Notes under the pieces: model-generated
Database searches by the model: none
What the model was told of the DNA's origin: nothing
Seen by the model: only the letters and a program-made list of their open reading frames with translations
Shown here: piece by piece, positions 42,212 through 54,262 of the stretch
Position numbering within the stretch: the stretch's first letter is position 1
Layout: each line of letters opens with the position of its first letter
Made by a program: the position numbers and the translations under genes
NCBI GenBank assembly: GCA_022605405.1
Contig: JABYQQ010000027.1
Location: 1-64,000, forward strand
Length of the DNA: 64,000 nucleotides
Source: Earliella scabrosa
Taxonomy: Eukaryota > Basidiomycota > Agaricomycetes > Polyporales > Polyporaceae
Direction: 5' to 3'

Positions 42212-43213
42212 ATGCCCGTCGACTCACGCACAACAGCGCCGTTCGATCCGTTCCGGAACTACCCCGAGTTCAACCTCTCCGACCTGCCCGCGGACATGCC
42301 GCCCGAGTACAAGGCGCGCATGCGCACCCTCCTCCCGTACGTTGCGCTAAATCCCGCCGTCGATGCGCTCGTCTACACCACGCGCGACGTCTGCGGCTCC
42401 CTCGTCGCCACCGTCCCCGTCCAGAACCGGCCCTGGGAGTGGACAGAGTACATCGGCGAGAACCCGCCCGGCCCCGGCGAGCCTGCACGCGACCGCGACC
42501 GCACCCTCGACGACCGGCCGCACGTCAGGAATGCGGCCGCGCTCTCCCTCGACCTCTTCGACGCGCGAGTCACCGGCGACCGCGTCATTCCGCCGCTCGT
42601 ACCCCCCGCTGTCTCCACCGCACAGGCCGGTGCTGGCGGTGGGACAGCGTCGTTGTCAGAGGACGTGGACATGATGGCCGAGGAGAACCTCCGCGCACTG
42701 CAGGACGATCTCTACGCCGAGGGCGCGTTCCGGCGTGACTGGCGCGAGACACGGATAAGCGTCGAGGATGCCATCAGTGCTGGAGCTGGGACAGGGGGCC
42801 GATCGAGGACGGACCAGGAAGACAGCGTCCCACCACTCCCCGCGCTCACCGGACACGGACACGGCGGTGTGGGCTCGGGTGACCACCACCTTCGTGCGTC
42901 TGCGTCCTCACGACGGCCTTCGCCAGCGTCCTCGGTGCGCTCCGGGGGAACCGGAGCATTGGGATCTGTGCGGCAAAGCCCCGCGCATCCGCACAGCCGG
43001 TTGTCAGTGTCGACCACAGGGGATGTGGAGGGGCATGATGGCACCACGTCGGCCTCGGGCTCGACTAACAAACGGAAGATGAGCACGATCGCGGAGGACG
43101 ACGAGATCGAGTTCGTAGAGGGCCCCATACCTGCGTCGGCGCGACAGAAGCGAGAGGGCTCGAAGGCGCGGACAGCGGGGAAGACGACGACATCGAAAGG
43201 GAGAAAGAAGTGA
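42212..43213 (+). CDS. Unknown protein with conserved-looking N-terminal domain and disordered basic tail
   Basis: Not recognised. The single open exon gives 333 aa from ATG 42212 (MPVDSRTTAPFDPF). An upstream in-frame ATG at 42140 exists, but the 72 nt between look like an intron (GTGCGTCC...CCTCAG), so an upstream exon is possible. Residues about 10-75 are compact and aromatic-rich (FRNYPEFNLSDLPADMPPE, NRPWEWTEYIGE). The middle has the acidic DLFDAR and MMAEENLRALQDDLYAE helix. The last 150 residues are Ser/Gly/His-rich low complexity ending in basic KTTTSKGRKK, a likely nuclear signal. It has no operon-like partners and lies between an eroded region and 2 kb of gene-free DNA. Confidence 0.7.
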   Translation: MPVDSRTTAPFDPFRNYPEFNLSDLPADMPPEYKARMRTLLPYVALNPAVDALVYTTRDVCGSLVATVPVQNRPWEWTEYIGENPPGPGEPARDRDRTLDDRPHVRNAAALSLDLFDARVTGDRVIPPLVPPAVSTAQAGAGGGTASLSEDVDMMAEENLRALQDDLYAEGAFRRDWRETRISVEDAISAGAGTGGRSRTDQEDSVPPLPALTGHGHGGVGSGDHHLRASASSRRPSPASSVRSGGTGALGSVRQSPAHPHSRLSVSTTGDVEGHDGTTSASGSTNKRKMSTIAEDDEIEFVEGPIPASARQKREGSKARTAGKTTTSKGRKK

Positions 43214-45390
43214 TGGACGGTGGGCTTCGGAGGGTCGCTGCTTCTCGCCGCGTTTCTGTAACTTATGACCTTGCTTTGAACACTGCTTCTGAATATTGAT
43301 CCATCTTGAACCCGCTCCACCACCTAGACGCTCGAGTGGCTCACTCAGGCAACCCCGCGCCGTGGACCATGTCCCCTCCATCCGCTTCCCAACCGCCACG
43401 GCGGACCCTCATCCGCCCCCCTGCCTCCCAGCCCCCTGCGTCGACCTCGACGCGGGGCGCGCCACTCCAGTGCTACTACGCTCCCCATGCCGGACTTCCT
43501 CTTCCCGGTTCCGTCACCTGATCAAGCCATCGAACTTGGGGCGGGCTCTATGGGCGCAACATTCGCGCTACGGCTCACAATGCCCGTGCTCAAACACTGC
43601 GACGCTCGCCACTGCTGTCGGGAGTTGGTGGCGTTTCTGGCAAGTTTGCTGGGGTTGCACAACGTCGGGATCTCGCAGCGAGTACATCCATGGCCAGCAG
43701 ACCTCGCCGTGAGGGCGGGGACACATGTTAGAGGACAAGTACCCCTCCAGCCTTGTCCGTCACCTCTGTCGCGTACTCCGTCCTCTTCACCGACCCCGCC
43801 GACGACCAATGTAGCCGGCCTCTCCCTCGCGCGTTGCTCCTCTTCACCGACCCCGCCCACGACCAATGTAGCCGTCCACTCCCTCGCACGCTGCTCTCGG
43901 TGGTCGTGTCAGAGGCTGGTGATATGGATAGGATGAAGGGTGTGCCCAGTGGGCGAGCCTCAGGAGAGTGCTGTTCTCGCGCAGGCCTCCGACACCGCAC
44001 GAATGCCTGGATTCGGCCTCCGAAAGTCGCCTTTCCTATGGAGACTTGCTTCTCTAGCGTGTGGCGGGCGTATATGTGAGACAGCAAGTGCGCCCTCGCA
44101 ATCGCCCCACGTGCGGCATCATCAGCGCCGCTCTCGTGGACGGACGCCATGGGTTCTGCGCTGGGGAAACTGGCAACTTCTGAGCCCTCGCTCGCCATCA
44201 AGACGCACATCTGAGAAGACGGATCCCAAATGGTGTTTCCGACAAAGCCAAGGGGTCGGAGGAGCCAATGCGCTGCGGGTGCGCACGCGTCGGGATGTTC
44301 TTCAACCGCGGGACCGAGGTGCGCGTCCTCTATATGCTTGCCCCCTTGTCTTCCTCCACGGTCTAACTCACCCTGCTTGTTGTCTCCGCATCCGCGCAGG
44401 CTAGGTTCCGCCCGGACGTCTCCGAAGGGGTCTCGCCCTGAATCCTCACCACCGTCTAGTACGCGAACATGTGCCCCGATGCGGACGCCCTCCGCATACG
44501 ACGATCACTGTTCAGACCCATACTAAGGTCAAGCGGCCATTACGCGTGTAGTCGAATCCATCACGTTGATTCCAGATTGTATTATGTTCAGGTAACCAGA
44601 TATGCCGAGGCGTCATGTACTCCATAGAACGTCCGATCCCCTGCGCGGCTCTTTACCCTTTATTTTCGCACAATCCCTACTTATTTCTATGTGCTGACTC
44701 GACTTTGGTACATACGTCCTCGTATATCGTGCGCCTGTATAAGTCGGGAGTGTGGGTTCCCTCCATCATTAGTGGCACTTCCCCCTAGAACTCATCCCTC
44801 CTCGTCTGCCACTCTCGCCCTCGGACCAGTCGCGCTCATGTCGGCATAATTGTCTCATATGACTGTAGTTGATCAGCTACGCTGCGCGCTGCGTAGCTTC
44901 TTCGCGCCACTTCTACATACGTGGTCTTGACCACACGCGTCGGGTCCCGCACTCCCAACAACTTCAGCGAAGAGCCAGTTCCAGTAGCGAGCCTTGAAAC
45001 CAGTGGACGGGCAGGCGTACGCGATGTTCAGGTCGTTGTACAAGGCCCGAAGCCATTCGTGCGAAAGTATGCATTGTCCGAATAAGTACATTGGCTCATC
45101 TAGTACACGAATAACGCGTCACATTACCGCCGCATCCTCCCAGGCCTGCATTGTTGGAATCGGTCGCGATCATACTCGACCTCGGTGGGAAGGCCATCAT
45201 AGAGAGCCTCTACCTGATGCAGGAATTCCTTACTGTCGACCGACGGTTTGAAGAAAGGCTTCAGCGCTGCTAACTGCTCCGTCGTTGGATGGAAGAGGGA
45301 TGTATGGATGGCAGCCCTGCAGGAGGAGTCAAATCGCACCGCTTCAGGGATTCAGCCCACTCTCACATATGCGACACGAGCCCGCTTCGA
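43214..45390. other. Gene-free region between unknown gene and JmjC gene
   Basis: Overlapping short ORFs only. A minus-strand open stretch (44873-45339) has segments such as KPFFKPSVDSKEFLHQ and ARYWNWLFAEVVG that look protein-like but do not assemble; it may be a decayed gene or a missed 3' exon of the JmjC gene. A 57-bp duplication lies at 43782. Confidence 0.4.
43782..43895. repeat. 57-bp tandem duplication
   Basis: CCTCTTCACCGACCCCGCC starts at 43782 and 43839. The two copies differ at a handful of positions. The period is a multiple of three, so an overlying frame repeats 19 codons. Confidence 0.8.
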
Positions 45391-48070
45391 TTACATGGTT
45401 TGGAGCATGCAGGCACCGGACATATGCATGTGTGATCCGGATGGCTCGGCCCCCAGTTGCTGGTCACTCCGAGTTGCGCGGCGGGGATGAGGCGTGCGCG
45501 CTTGATTTGAGGGCGAGGGTCCAGTTGAGGCGAACGCTTCGGGACCTAACATATACGTCAGGATCCTCGTGATGTCAGCGTGACATGATCTTACTTGTGT
45601 TACCCATTCAGGTCGGGCAGGAAGAGACGGTGCGTGTATGTAGGTGGGATCACTGGGACAGTGGCTGGGGAGTCGGATGGTGTCGGAAGGTATGGCGTCC
45701 TGACTCGTGGTGAGGGTGCTGAGAGTGGGAGCGGATCCCCTCGATGTAGATGCGAGTAAGGGAGAGCGAGTCGTGGAAGCGCGTGGCGCAGTTCCTCTGG
45801 ATGGGCTTCGGGCACAGCCCTCGGGTGACGCAGCTGGTGTCCTTGGCGACATCGCTGGTGAGGCAGGATCCAAGTCTGGTGTATGGGACACGGAACGATG
45901 CGGAACACCGTGAGTACTTTTGTCGGTGTCGTCAGAGGCGTCATTCTCCGGTACGATGGGTTTGAATGCACCGACGATAGTTGGAGTGAACTCGGACATC
46001 TGCGTGTGAGGATTCGGTCCTAGCGTCCACATTGACGAAGCGCAGAATTCTAGCCACATCGTTGTGCGCAGCTGCAGTAAGTCCGGCTTCTGGGCCTTGA
46101 TCCGGCTCTCTCGCAACTCGCCTACCATTCGCGCGGTCGTTGCTGCATTGAGGACTGAAATGAAGTCACTCGCGAGCTTGATTGCGCCTTGTTTGTTCAA
46201 GACCTCAACGTATCGTGGGTTAGCATAACTCCTATGCCGCCGAAGGCTAGGAAGTTGGCACACCTGATGAGCGGCTCCCGCTGGAACGATTACGAGGTCT
46301 CCAACACTTTGGTCAATGATCCACGGGCGCACACCGTGCCTTTCTGCCAGGTGTCGCAACATCGCAGGCTTCAGATAAACACTCTGAGAGTGTATCGGAT
46401 GATCCTCCTTAGCGCACCATTTGGCCGCCCTGATTCCGTCCTGTAATGTAGCTGCGTCCGCCCGCCGGAAGATGTGCCATCTGGCGGCCGGTCGTGATTG
46501 ATCTGCGGCCCACACCATGAGATTGGCGGCATCCGTTACGTCGAGATGCAGCCGAGTCGTCCCTTCGGCATCCTCGTGATTCGCCATTGCGGCATACATC
46601 TTGGGACCTATCATGAGCAGTACATTAGCCAATTGCGTCGTTGTCCTATTGAAAGACCTACCGAGGTCTGGGGCACCCTCAGTCTCTGGCCAACACGCCG
46701 CCAAGTTAGCTACACCATTCGCGCGCACAAAGTCGGCGCACGAGTCAGGGAACGCCTGATTGAACGCCAAGTAGTGGTGTCGAAATATGTCTTTGAAGTG
46801 TCGATCGGGGGGCCAGTCCTATGCCCATATTGAGTCACCCGAGATCGCGGTGTTATACATACACGCGCACCTTGACTTTGTACACTTTGCCTGGCTGGGG
46901 GCCTGATGAAAGAAGATCAAAGAACGCCTTGGCTTGCATCTTCATAATCGACTCCTTGCGACTGTTACAGTCGACGCACGACACTGTGGTCTTGTCGATG
47001 CTTGCCGTCAGCGCCTCAGGCGTCCAACGCCCCTGGAGACGGCGGTGGACCCCGCTAATAAGCACTGGGACGCCACTTGCTAGCGCAACTGTAAAGTCAG
47101 AGTACGTGAGCTCCTCCATCTCGAACCGCACCACGCCTGCCTCCCGCGCATCAAGAAGGCGAACAGTACTCCTACAGTGGACCGTGTCAATCGTAGTTGA
47201 GGCTGGCAAAGTGTATGAGCCTCCACCTTGCAGGTATTGGCGATTGCACGAGATCGGTCATGACGTGGATCGCGTGGCTGATGTCCTCCTCTTGAAATCT
47301 AGTCGTCGGCTTGAGAGTCCTCGCATCGCAAGTATGCGCAACCTCCGTCCCGACCACTACCAGGCGTCGGGGCCATTCCCAGTCCGGCTGTGGAAAGATG
47401 ACTAGGGTGCTCTCCGCAATGAGGAAGATTGTGAGCCATACCTTCTGGATATTCGTGGCACATTCGTGACATAGGTCTAACCCGCAATGAGTGCAGAACC
47501 ATGTTTGGGAAAACAATTCCGTGAGACAGATGTCTGCCGCAAGGTGAGCGGTCAGTAGGCTCGAGACCTTCTACATGCGCGGAGTGAGACCTACCGCAGA
47601 CATCTCTGCTCTGCAAATCGCGAGCGCGAAAAAGAACCCCTGGTAGTCTGACATGCTCCAGCTCCTGGCGGAGCTCTGGAAGTAGTTCCTTCGCGCAGAT
47701 CAACTGTGTCGATAGATCGTCAGCGGCCACGGTAGACATCCGAAGCATACATACCCACCTGCACCTGACGCTTCACATCCTCGTCGGGTAACCTATTCAA
47801 GGTGGGCGCAACATAATTGAATGGAGGGGTTCCCGTCGTGAAAACGACTCGGCCCTTCTCGCCCTCTCTAGCTCGCCAGCCTGAGACGAGTGTGAGTATG
47901 CGTCACAGGGCTCGTCTATTGACGGACGCACCCATAAAACGACATTCGTCATGCTCTAAAGACAGTTTGCTGCTACATGACACACAGGGGGGCAGTCTCG
48001 CGAATCTCGCGGCGATCTTCGGGTGGCTGCAGTTGCGCCTCTGTACCAACAAATCTCGCTTCGGTGCCAT
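45391..48070 (-). CDS. JmjC-domain protein, KDM3-like histone demethylase candidate
   Basis: Fe(II)/2-oxoglutarate dioxygenase of the JmjC class, expected to act on histone lysines. Nine exons: 47932-48070, 47759-47880, 47595-47703, 47442-47533, 47227-47387, 46871-47171, 46662-46818, 46264-46607 and 45391-46203. They join in frame to 745 aa from ATG 48070 (MAPKRDLLVQ). Residues 29-43 hold an N-terminal Cys cluster (CVSC...C). A zinc finger at 123-148 has C123, C126, C137, C140, C145 and C148. A jumonji N region follows (ALASGVPVLISGVHRRLQG). The JmjC core spans about 320-490, with RLHLD giving H381 and D383, and VPAGAAHQ giving H474; KLASDF closes the domain. This order (CxxC finger then JmjC) is that of the KDM3/JHDM2 group. 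The 220-residue tail is Ser/Pro/Thr-rich and disordered. All metal ligands are present, so activity is plausible. Confidence 0.88.
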
Positions 48071-48879
48071 TCAAGATCAGTGTAGCGCGTTACGGGGTGG
48101 TCAATGCGGGCTCGGCGGTTCCTCAGGCGTACAGTGAGCAAGGTTGAAGGTTGAACGTTGAACGTTACGTCGGCAGCGGCACGGTGCGCGACGCCGGGCA
48201 CTTGCGCGTCTGTCAGCCAGCACTTCCTCCTGACCACTACCTACTCCCTCTGTCCGCCCCGTTTTTCGCTCGCCTGCTACTGCTATGTCCTGCGTACTCG
48301 CATGGTCTCAAATACGAACATGGGCTACAGAGACTCAACTGCCTTAACGGGCTCCTGGGTCGCAAGCTCGCTGAACTATCCCAGCCTGGGCACAACGATG
48401 ACGTGGCTCAATCTTCGTTGCGGTGACCACTAGTCCACCATTCTGCGTGCTGGCGGACATTGATTCCGCTCCACAGCGACAAAGCCAACCATTCGCGACG
48501 ACGCATCTGAGCCTACGGCCTACTACGACTCGTCTGTGGGAAATCCCCTAGCTCGGCCAAATGAGCAGTCTCCGTAGCTGATCATACGCATGTATCCCGA
48601 GTGAGTGGATCTCCTGTTCAAACAATCACACTCTCTTCTCCGATTTGACTCTTGTTGTCCCCTCAGGATCTCGAGCTCATGTTGCGCGCACCGTGGTCAT
48701 CCAGATCTTCGGGGCACTGTCGCGAATTTCTCGATTCTTGGGGCCTTGCAAGGACACGACGGGATGCAGCCGCAAGTTCTCTCTCAACGTCTGACTTCCG
48801 TCCGTTGACAAATCCCATACCAGTCTCTACGTGAGTGTCACCTTTCTTCGTATTCGCTGCCAACTGGCTTTCTTCCGGC
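48071..48879. other. Upstream region of the JmjC gene
   Basis: Holds the presumed JmjC promoter. GTTGAAC/GTTGAAG words are repeated three times at about 48142-48170. No TATA box is obvious, and short ORFs on + have no support. Confidence 0.4.
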
Positions 48880-50150
48880 GCGTCGGTGCACCCCTGCCAC
48901 TTCCCTCTGCCCGTTCTTCTGGCGGCTTGCTCTTCGGTGCACGCCTGCGTCCTTCCTCTTCCCTCTCCCATGGTTCAGGCGGCTTGCGCATCCGCGCACG
49001 CCTGCCTCTTCCCTCTTCCCGTTCTTCTGGCGGCTTGCGCCTCAATGCACGCCTGCCTCCTCGTACTCTCTGTTTTTACGACCCCTCCCTCTTCTTGTTC
49101 TTCCGGCGGCTTGCGCTTCGGCGCACGCCTGCCTTCTTCCTCTTCCCGTCATTCTGGCGGCTTGCGCCTCGGTGCACGCCTGCCTCTTCCCTCTTCCCGT
49201 TCTTCTGGCGGCTTGCGCCTCGATGCACGCCTGCCTCCTCCCACTCTCTGTTCTTACGACCCCTCCCTCTTCTCGTTCTTCCGGCGGCTTGCGCTTCAGT
49301 GCACGCCTGCCTCTTCCCGTTCTTCCGGCGGCTTGCTCTTCGGTGCACGCCTGCGTCCTTCCTCTTCCCTCTCCCATGGTTCAGGCGGCTTGCGCATCTG
49401 CGCACGCCTGCCTCTTCCCTCTTCCCGTTCTTCTGGCGGCTTGCGCCTCGATGCACGCCTGCCTCCTCGTACTCTCTGTTTTTACGACCCCTCCCTCTTC
49501 TGGTTCTTCCGGCGGCTTGCGCTTCGGCGCACGCCTGCCTTCTTCCTCTTCCCGTCATTCTGGCGGCTTGCGCCTCGGTGCACGCCTGCCTTCTTCCTCT
49601 TCCCGTTCTTCTGGCGGCTTGCGCCTCGATGCACGCCTGCCTCCTCGTACTCTCTGTTTTTACGACCCCTCCCTCTTCTTGTTCTTCCGGCGGCTTGCGC
49701 TTCGGCGCACGCCTGCCTTCTTCCTCTTCCCGTCATTCTGGCGGCTTGCGCCTCGGTGCACGCCTGCCTTCTTCCTCTTCCCGTTCTTCTGGCGGCTTGC
49801 GCCTCGATGCACGCCTGCCTCCTCGTACTCTCTGTTTTAACGACCCCTCCCTCTTCTCGTTCTTCCGGCGGCTTGCGCTTTGGCGCACGCCTGCCTCTTC
49901 CCGTTCTTCCGGCGGCTTGCGCTTCGGCGCACGCCTGCCTTCTTCCTCTTCCCGTCATTCTGGCGGCTTGCGCCTCGGTGCACGCCTGCCTCCTCCCACT
50001 CTCTGTTCTTACGACCCCTCCCTCTTCTCGTTCTTCCGGCGGCTTGCGCTTCGGCGCACGCACGCCTGCCTTCTCCCTCTTCCCGTGCCTCCGGCGGCTT
50101 GATCGTCGATGCGCGCCCTGCTCCCGTTCTTTCGGCGGCTTGCGCTTCTG
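48880..50150. repeat. CT-rich minisatellite, about 22 copies
   Basis: The core GGCGGCTTGCG...GCACGCCTGCCT recurs about 22 times, joined by CTTCCCGTTCTTC spacers. Copy spacing falls mainly into classes of 44, 51 and 76 bp; the 76-bp class carries a TACTCTCTGTTTTTACGACCC insert. Variants are arranged in a partly regular higher-order pattern. All + frames and most minus frames stay open for hundreds of codons (the longest would be 423 and 500 residues). Because 44 and 76 are not multiples of three, the frame rotates between units. I read this as non-coding repeat DNA and not a repeat protein. Confidence 0.9.
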
Positions 50151-52607
50151 TGGCTCTCTTCCCTTGCATTCGCTTACACGCCTGGTGTCAAGTAGGCCCC
50201 TGTCCCATCCTGGGCCCAGGAAATGTTCTCAATTTGTCCGTCGGTCAGCGATCGCAGCTGGCCACGCGAGGGAGATACTGGTCTGTCGCGTAGTTATGGT
50301 CAATGGCACATGTTTCGATTTCCTGATGCAAGGTTAGACTTGTTTCGGGTTCCTGGAGCTGAATGAGCGGGACTGCTTGGCTTACGAGCCCAAGCTTTTC
50401 CCTACTCTGCCCGCTGGCGTCGAGCCTAAGTTGGGGCGTCTGTATAGCGCAGATCCGCTGGTCCGTATGCAATGTCATACCATCCATGTTGTGGGTGCGC
50501 TTGCAAGCGGCGGGTTTAGGCAATCACGTCCGCAGCAGGATCGCGCAAGCCTCGTGCGACGTGCGTTGCCTCTGGGCCTCAGTCTTCACCTCGGTGGGCG
50601 AGGGCAATTGGTGCAACCGTGTCTCTTGCTTGTTGGATACCACACGCTGATGAAGCATCATCTTGTGCCAGCCACTGAGGTGCGAAAGACCTGCCGTGTA
50701 GTAGAGAACACGTATGAAAACAGATGCATGGCCTCCGTTGGGCGAACGGCAATGGATCGTTTAGCACTTCGCGGCCCCTCTTCCCCCGCAAGGTCGTCAA
50801 CGTACGCCTGCTTCGAGCAAGGATGTAGTAGCGCCAAATGCCCGGAGTACAAAACGAAACGGGCGGTCGCCCGTGAATCTTACTGGCCACCCCCGGAAGA
50901 ACAAGGGGTGAAAGCCACAAACGTACCGTGACGTACGGGCTGCATAACCGTCTCCGACCACCCAATTTCGCCCTTGTTACCAGTGCATGAATTAGGGATA
51001 GCATGTACTCATAGGTGCACATCTATATCCTGGGTAGCGTACGTAGACAAGAATCAAAAAGACTGGCCTCGTCATTCCACACTAGCACCCGAGAGGGGGA
51101 CAACCACTCGATGCCCTCATGGCCAGAGTGATGCTGAGGCGTGACGAGATGTCTACCACATGCGCCCGTCCGGAAAGAGGGACGTCCGCGGATCCAGGAT
51201 GAGCAGAGGACATACCTCGAGGGATCTCACGATTTCAGCAAACATCACCTCCATGGGTGGTCCTGGCGTGCGCAACCACGACGCAGCGTACGCACCCCTT
51301 GCATTTCACGCCGCGCCATGCTCTTGCTCGCTTGCCGACCTTGGACGAGTACGCCGTCCCACAAGCGCGCGATGGACTTGAGCTAGGTCAAGCAGTTACT
51401 GCGACATACGAGTGCAGCCACAGCTGTATTGGAGAGTATTATGTGGGCTCCGCGCGGCATGCCCACTCACAGGTCAACTTGAAGGGACATCCCGTCCAGG
51501 TGGACGTAGGAGCTCCTGAAATCTAGACTCTTACGGTCAGGGTGAACGAGCGGGATGATGTCGATCGAGCAATACGCTCACCTTCTCCCCTGTATCTTCG
51601 TCATGGTGTCAGCGCGAGCAGCCCAATTCCGAGTCTGAGATCTGAGGCGTCCAGCTTAAGCAGTGGGGAAGCTTATGTCAGCTCGAGGTGGCGGATAGTA
51701 ATCGCGCACGTGTCCGCCACGTGGCCTTCGCGGTAAATTGCCAACACAGGTTCGAAGTTACACGTTGAACTTCAGGTCCCTCTTCATCTCGTGCTGCCAT
51801 GCTCCTTGTGAGGTCGACAGAACCCGAGTGGGTAGGTTTGCATTCAACTAAGGGCGCCCGTATCTCCTCTGACACCAGTCATTGCAGGAGGAGATCCAGC
51901 AGTAGGGGATTACAGGTATGACGCGCGTGCGCACGCTCGAAATCGCCAGGGGCAAATGCAGGGCTGCAAGCGAGGGAAACTATGCGGACCTCTTTGGTGG
52001 GCATCATCAAACGCAGGAGCGACTCGATGAAGCCCTCGGCGCTCAGCCGTCACTCCGGCTGGAGTCTGGAGGGATAGAAGGGGATGGAATAGTGGTATGT
52101 ACTGCATCGCCTCGATCTCAACAATTTACAACGCGCTACGGTAGGTTACGGTAGTGCGCCCGCATCCGCCGCATCAGAATGTGTCACAAGGACCTGAAAG
52201 CATTAGGCGAGTATCCTGATCGCATCGTGATTCCCGACTCCAGCATATTTAATCATCCCCTGCCACAGCGCTCTACTCCCTTGCCACGGATATGTGGTGA
52301 ACGTGGCGACCTTGGGCTTAGCACATTCCCTTCTTCACGACATCCTCCAATATGTCAGCCAAACCCTGGAGTAGGGAGAAAGGTGGTGAGTATGGTAATC
52401 CGCGTTGTGGCATGTTCTTGAAGCCCTTGTGTTGAAAGGTCCCCCGTCGTCGCCCAAGCGCCATGCAATCGCCCCTGCTTTAGGTATGGTCACCTTTGTG
52501 TTCGTTTCTACGAACTTACCTCAAGACTTGGCTTCTAGGCAGATCCGTCTCTGCACTACGTGCAAGTAAGTTGTCCCGCTCAACAGTTGGCGGGATTGGT
52601 GAATGAG
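50151..52607. other. Relic-like region without an assignable gene
   Basis: Frames at 50245-51022 (minus) and 50377-50931 (plus) are open but antiparallel and carry no known motif. The minus segment containing REKLGLVSQAVPLIQLQEP has protein character. Nothing in 51030-52600 forms an exon chain. Confidence 0.35.
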
Positions 52608-52860
52608 GTACAACAGCCAGGTGGAAGTTTGACGGAGTGGTGATCACCAGCCAGCCGCGACGCCCCAAGGCACGACACGGCCATGCTGAACCCAGCGACG
52701 TTCGTACAACAGCCCGATGGATGTTTGACGGCGTGGTGATCACTAGTCGACCGCGGCGTCCGAAGGCACCCTACGACCGTGCTGAACCAAGCGGCGTTCG
52801 TACAACAACCCGATGGAAGTTTGACGGCGTGGTGATCACTAGCCGGCCGGGGCGCAGAAA
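52608..52860. repeat. 96-bp tandem repeat, two full copies and one partial
   Basis: GTACAACARCC starts at 52608, 52704 and 52800. The repeats share a TTTGACGGMGTGGTGATCAC core. In one + frame each copy reads as 32 residues with FDGVVITSRPRRPK, and the period keeps that frame open to 53176. No start, domain or flanking exons support a gene. Confidence 0.85.
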
Positions 52861-54262
52861 GGAATCACGTCACGGTGGCGCAATTGAGAAGAAGCCGACC
52901 TCGGATCGAGTGCATCAGGTGAGCTTTCTGCCCGCTATTTCACCCTCCGCTGCTCACAACGCTACCATTCAGAGCAAAGAATCACTTCGCACGGTTCCAG
53001 CTCCTCAACATCAGCAACAAATCTCTGTTCCCCCGGACACGCATGAGGACAAGTTAGAAGGAATCGTACAGGCCGGACTGCATCAGGTGCGTCATACTAG
53101 GTTGCGTTCATCAGGGCAGCTCTCACTTCAGTCTCTCCTTGTTGTCCCTGGTATAGTATCGTTCGAGCGCCGCTGACGAAGATTCTCGCAACTCTCGCTC
53201 CTCTCCCTGCGTGCATCTAGCCCCCTGTTCCATCAGCCCGGTCCATCTGCACACACGGGGAAGCTTGCCATCCCTCCTCTCATTGCAGGCCGACGCCGTG
53301 GTCTCAGGGGCGAACAAGACTGTCCGCCACTCCGCTCATCCCACCAATGCAGGCCTGTGCCAGTCCCAGCATTATTCGCCCGCATCTGGATCTGGAGATG
53401 TTGGGCGGTCGCAGTGCTCCAAAGCTGCTACAGAAACCAACTCCATCGTCCCGTCACGTAAGTATGATCGCCATCTCTAGCACCTTTCGACCGATTGACG
53501 TTTCATTCAAGCTCTCGCAAGTGCCGCATCGGCGCCCAATACTCCGTATGTCGTTGGAGGCTTCGTCGGTCGTTGGCAAGTGTCCATGCAGTGGTCGCCG
53601 CTGTGGGTTCCGTGTCCTCAGAGTGTCAAGGATGGAGAGTTTGAATGGCCCACAGACGAACGCTTTCTTGGCTGACGTGGGTACAGGCGCTCCATGGGGC
53701 ACCCCGCTCAGTGGGTCGCCTCGTACCACAGTTGAGCGCTGTGCTGGCGTTCTGGAGCCACCTCCCACCAAAACGTCGCCTTATGAGGCGGGTGAATGAC
53801 CGGGGCGAGCCATCAAACATGGGATGACTGTATGTAGATCCAGACATGTCGAGGCTTGGAGAGCAATGCATATTGACGTTACGACTCACGCTGTACCCCG
53901 AGCAATTTGTCTGCGCCACCCGTTCGGACGCACGAGGCTACATGACCGGCGTTCACTGTCCTCATCGAAGAGCCGCTCACCTCGGGAGGACGTCCTACGA
54001 TTTCTCGGAGGTTAAGGTCTGGATGGACCTTGCGAATACGTCCTAGTCGGCGACCCAAACATGACCTCGTTTCATCAGACGGTGCATACGGGCCACAGGA
54101 GGATGTCGGACGCCACACATGGGTGGAGGTCGCATGAAACTAAACTTCGCTAACGCTAGGTGATACCACAAGTTCACAACGAAAACCGCATGCCCACCAC
54201 AGGCCCCTGCGACCCTACGCTTGTTCAGCGCGCCCCGCAGATGCTCCGACACCATCGCCGTC
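52861..54262. other. Region with weak coding character, no gene called
   Basis: Segments on + such as HEDKLEGIVQAGLHQ (about 53050) followed by an acceptor-like CATTGCAG (53289) suggest decayed exons, but frames do not chain. No domain is recognised. Confidence 0.35.

Noticed and set aside
44873..45339. Possible extra 3' exons of the JmjC gene
   Set aside because: The JmjC frame ends cleanly at 45391 and I found no donor-acceptor pair that would splice into these segments in frame.
48831..50337. Two overlapping plus-strand ORFs of 423 and 500 codons
   Set aside because: They lie entirely in the minisatellite; frames rotate with repeat spacing and the minus strand is equally open, so openness reflects composition.
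50245..51022. Possible gene between the minisatellite and the 96-bp repeat
   Set aside because: Open frames lie on both strands and overlap; segments do not chain through plausible introns and no family is recognised.
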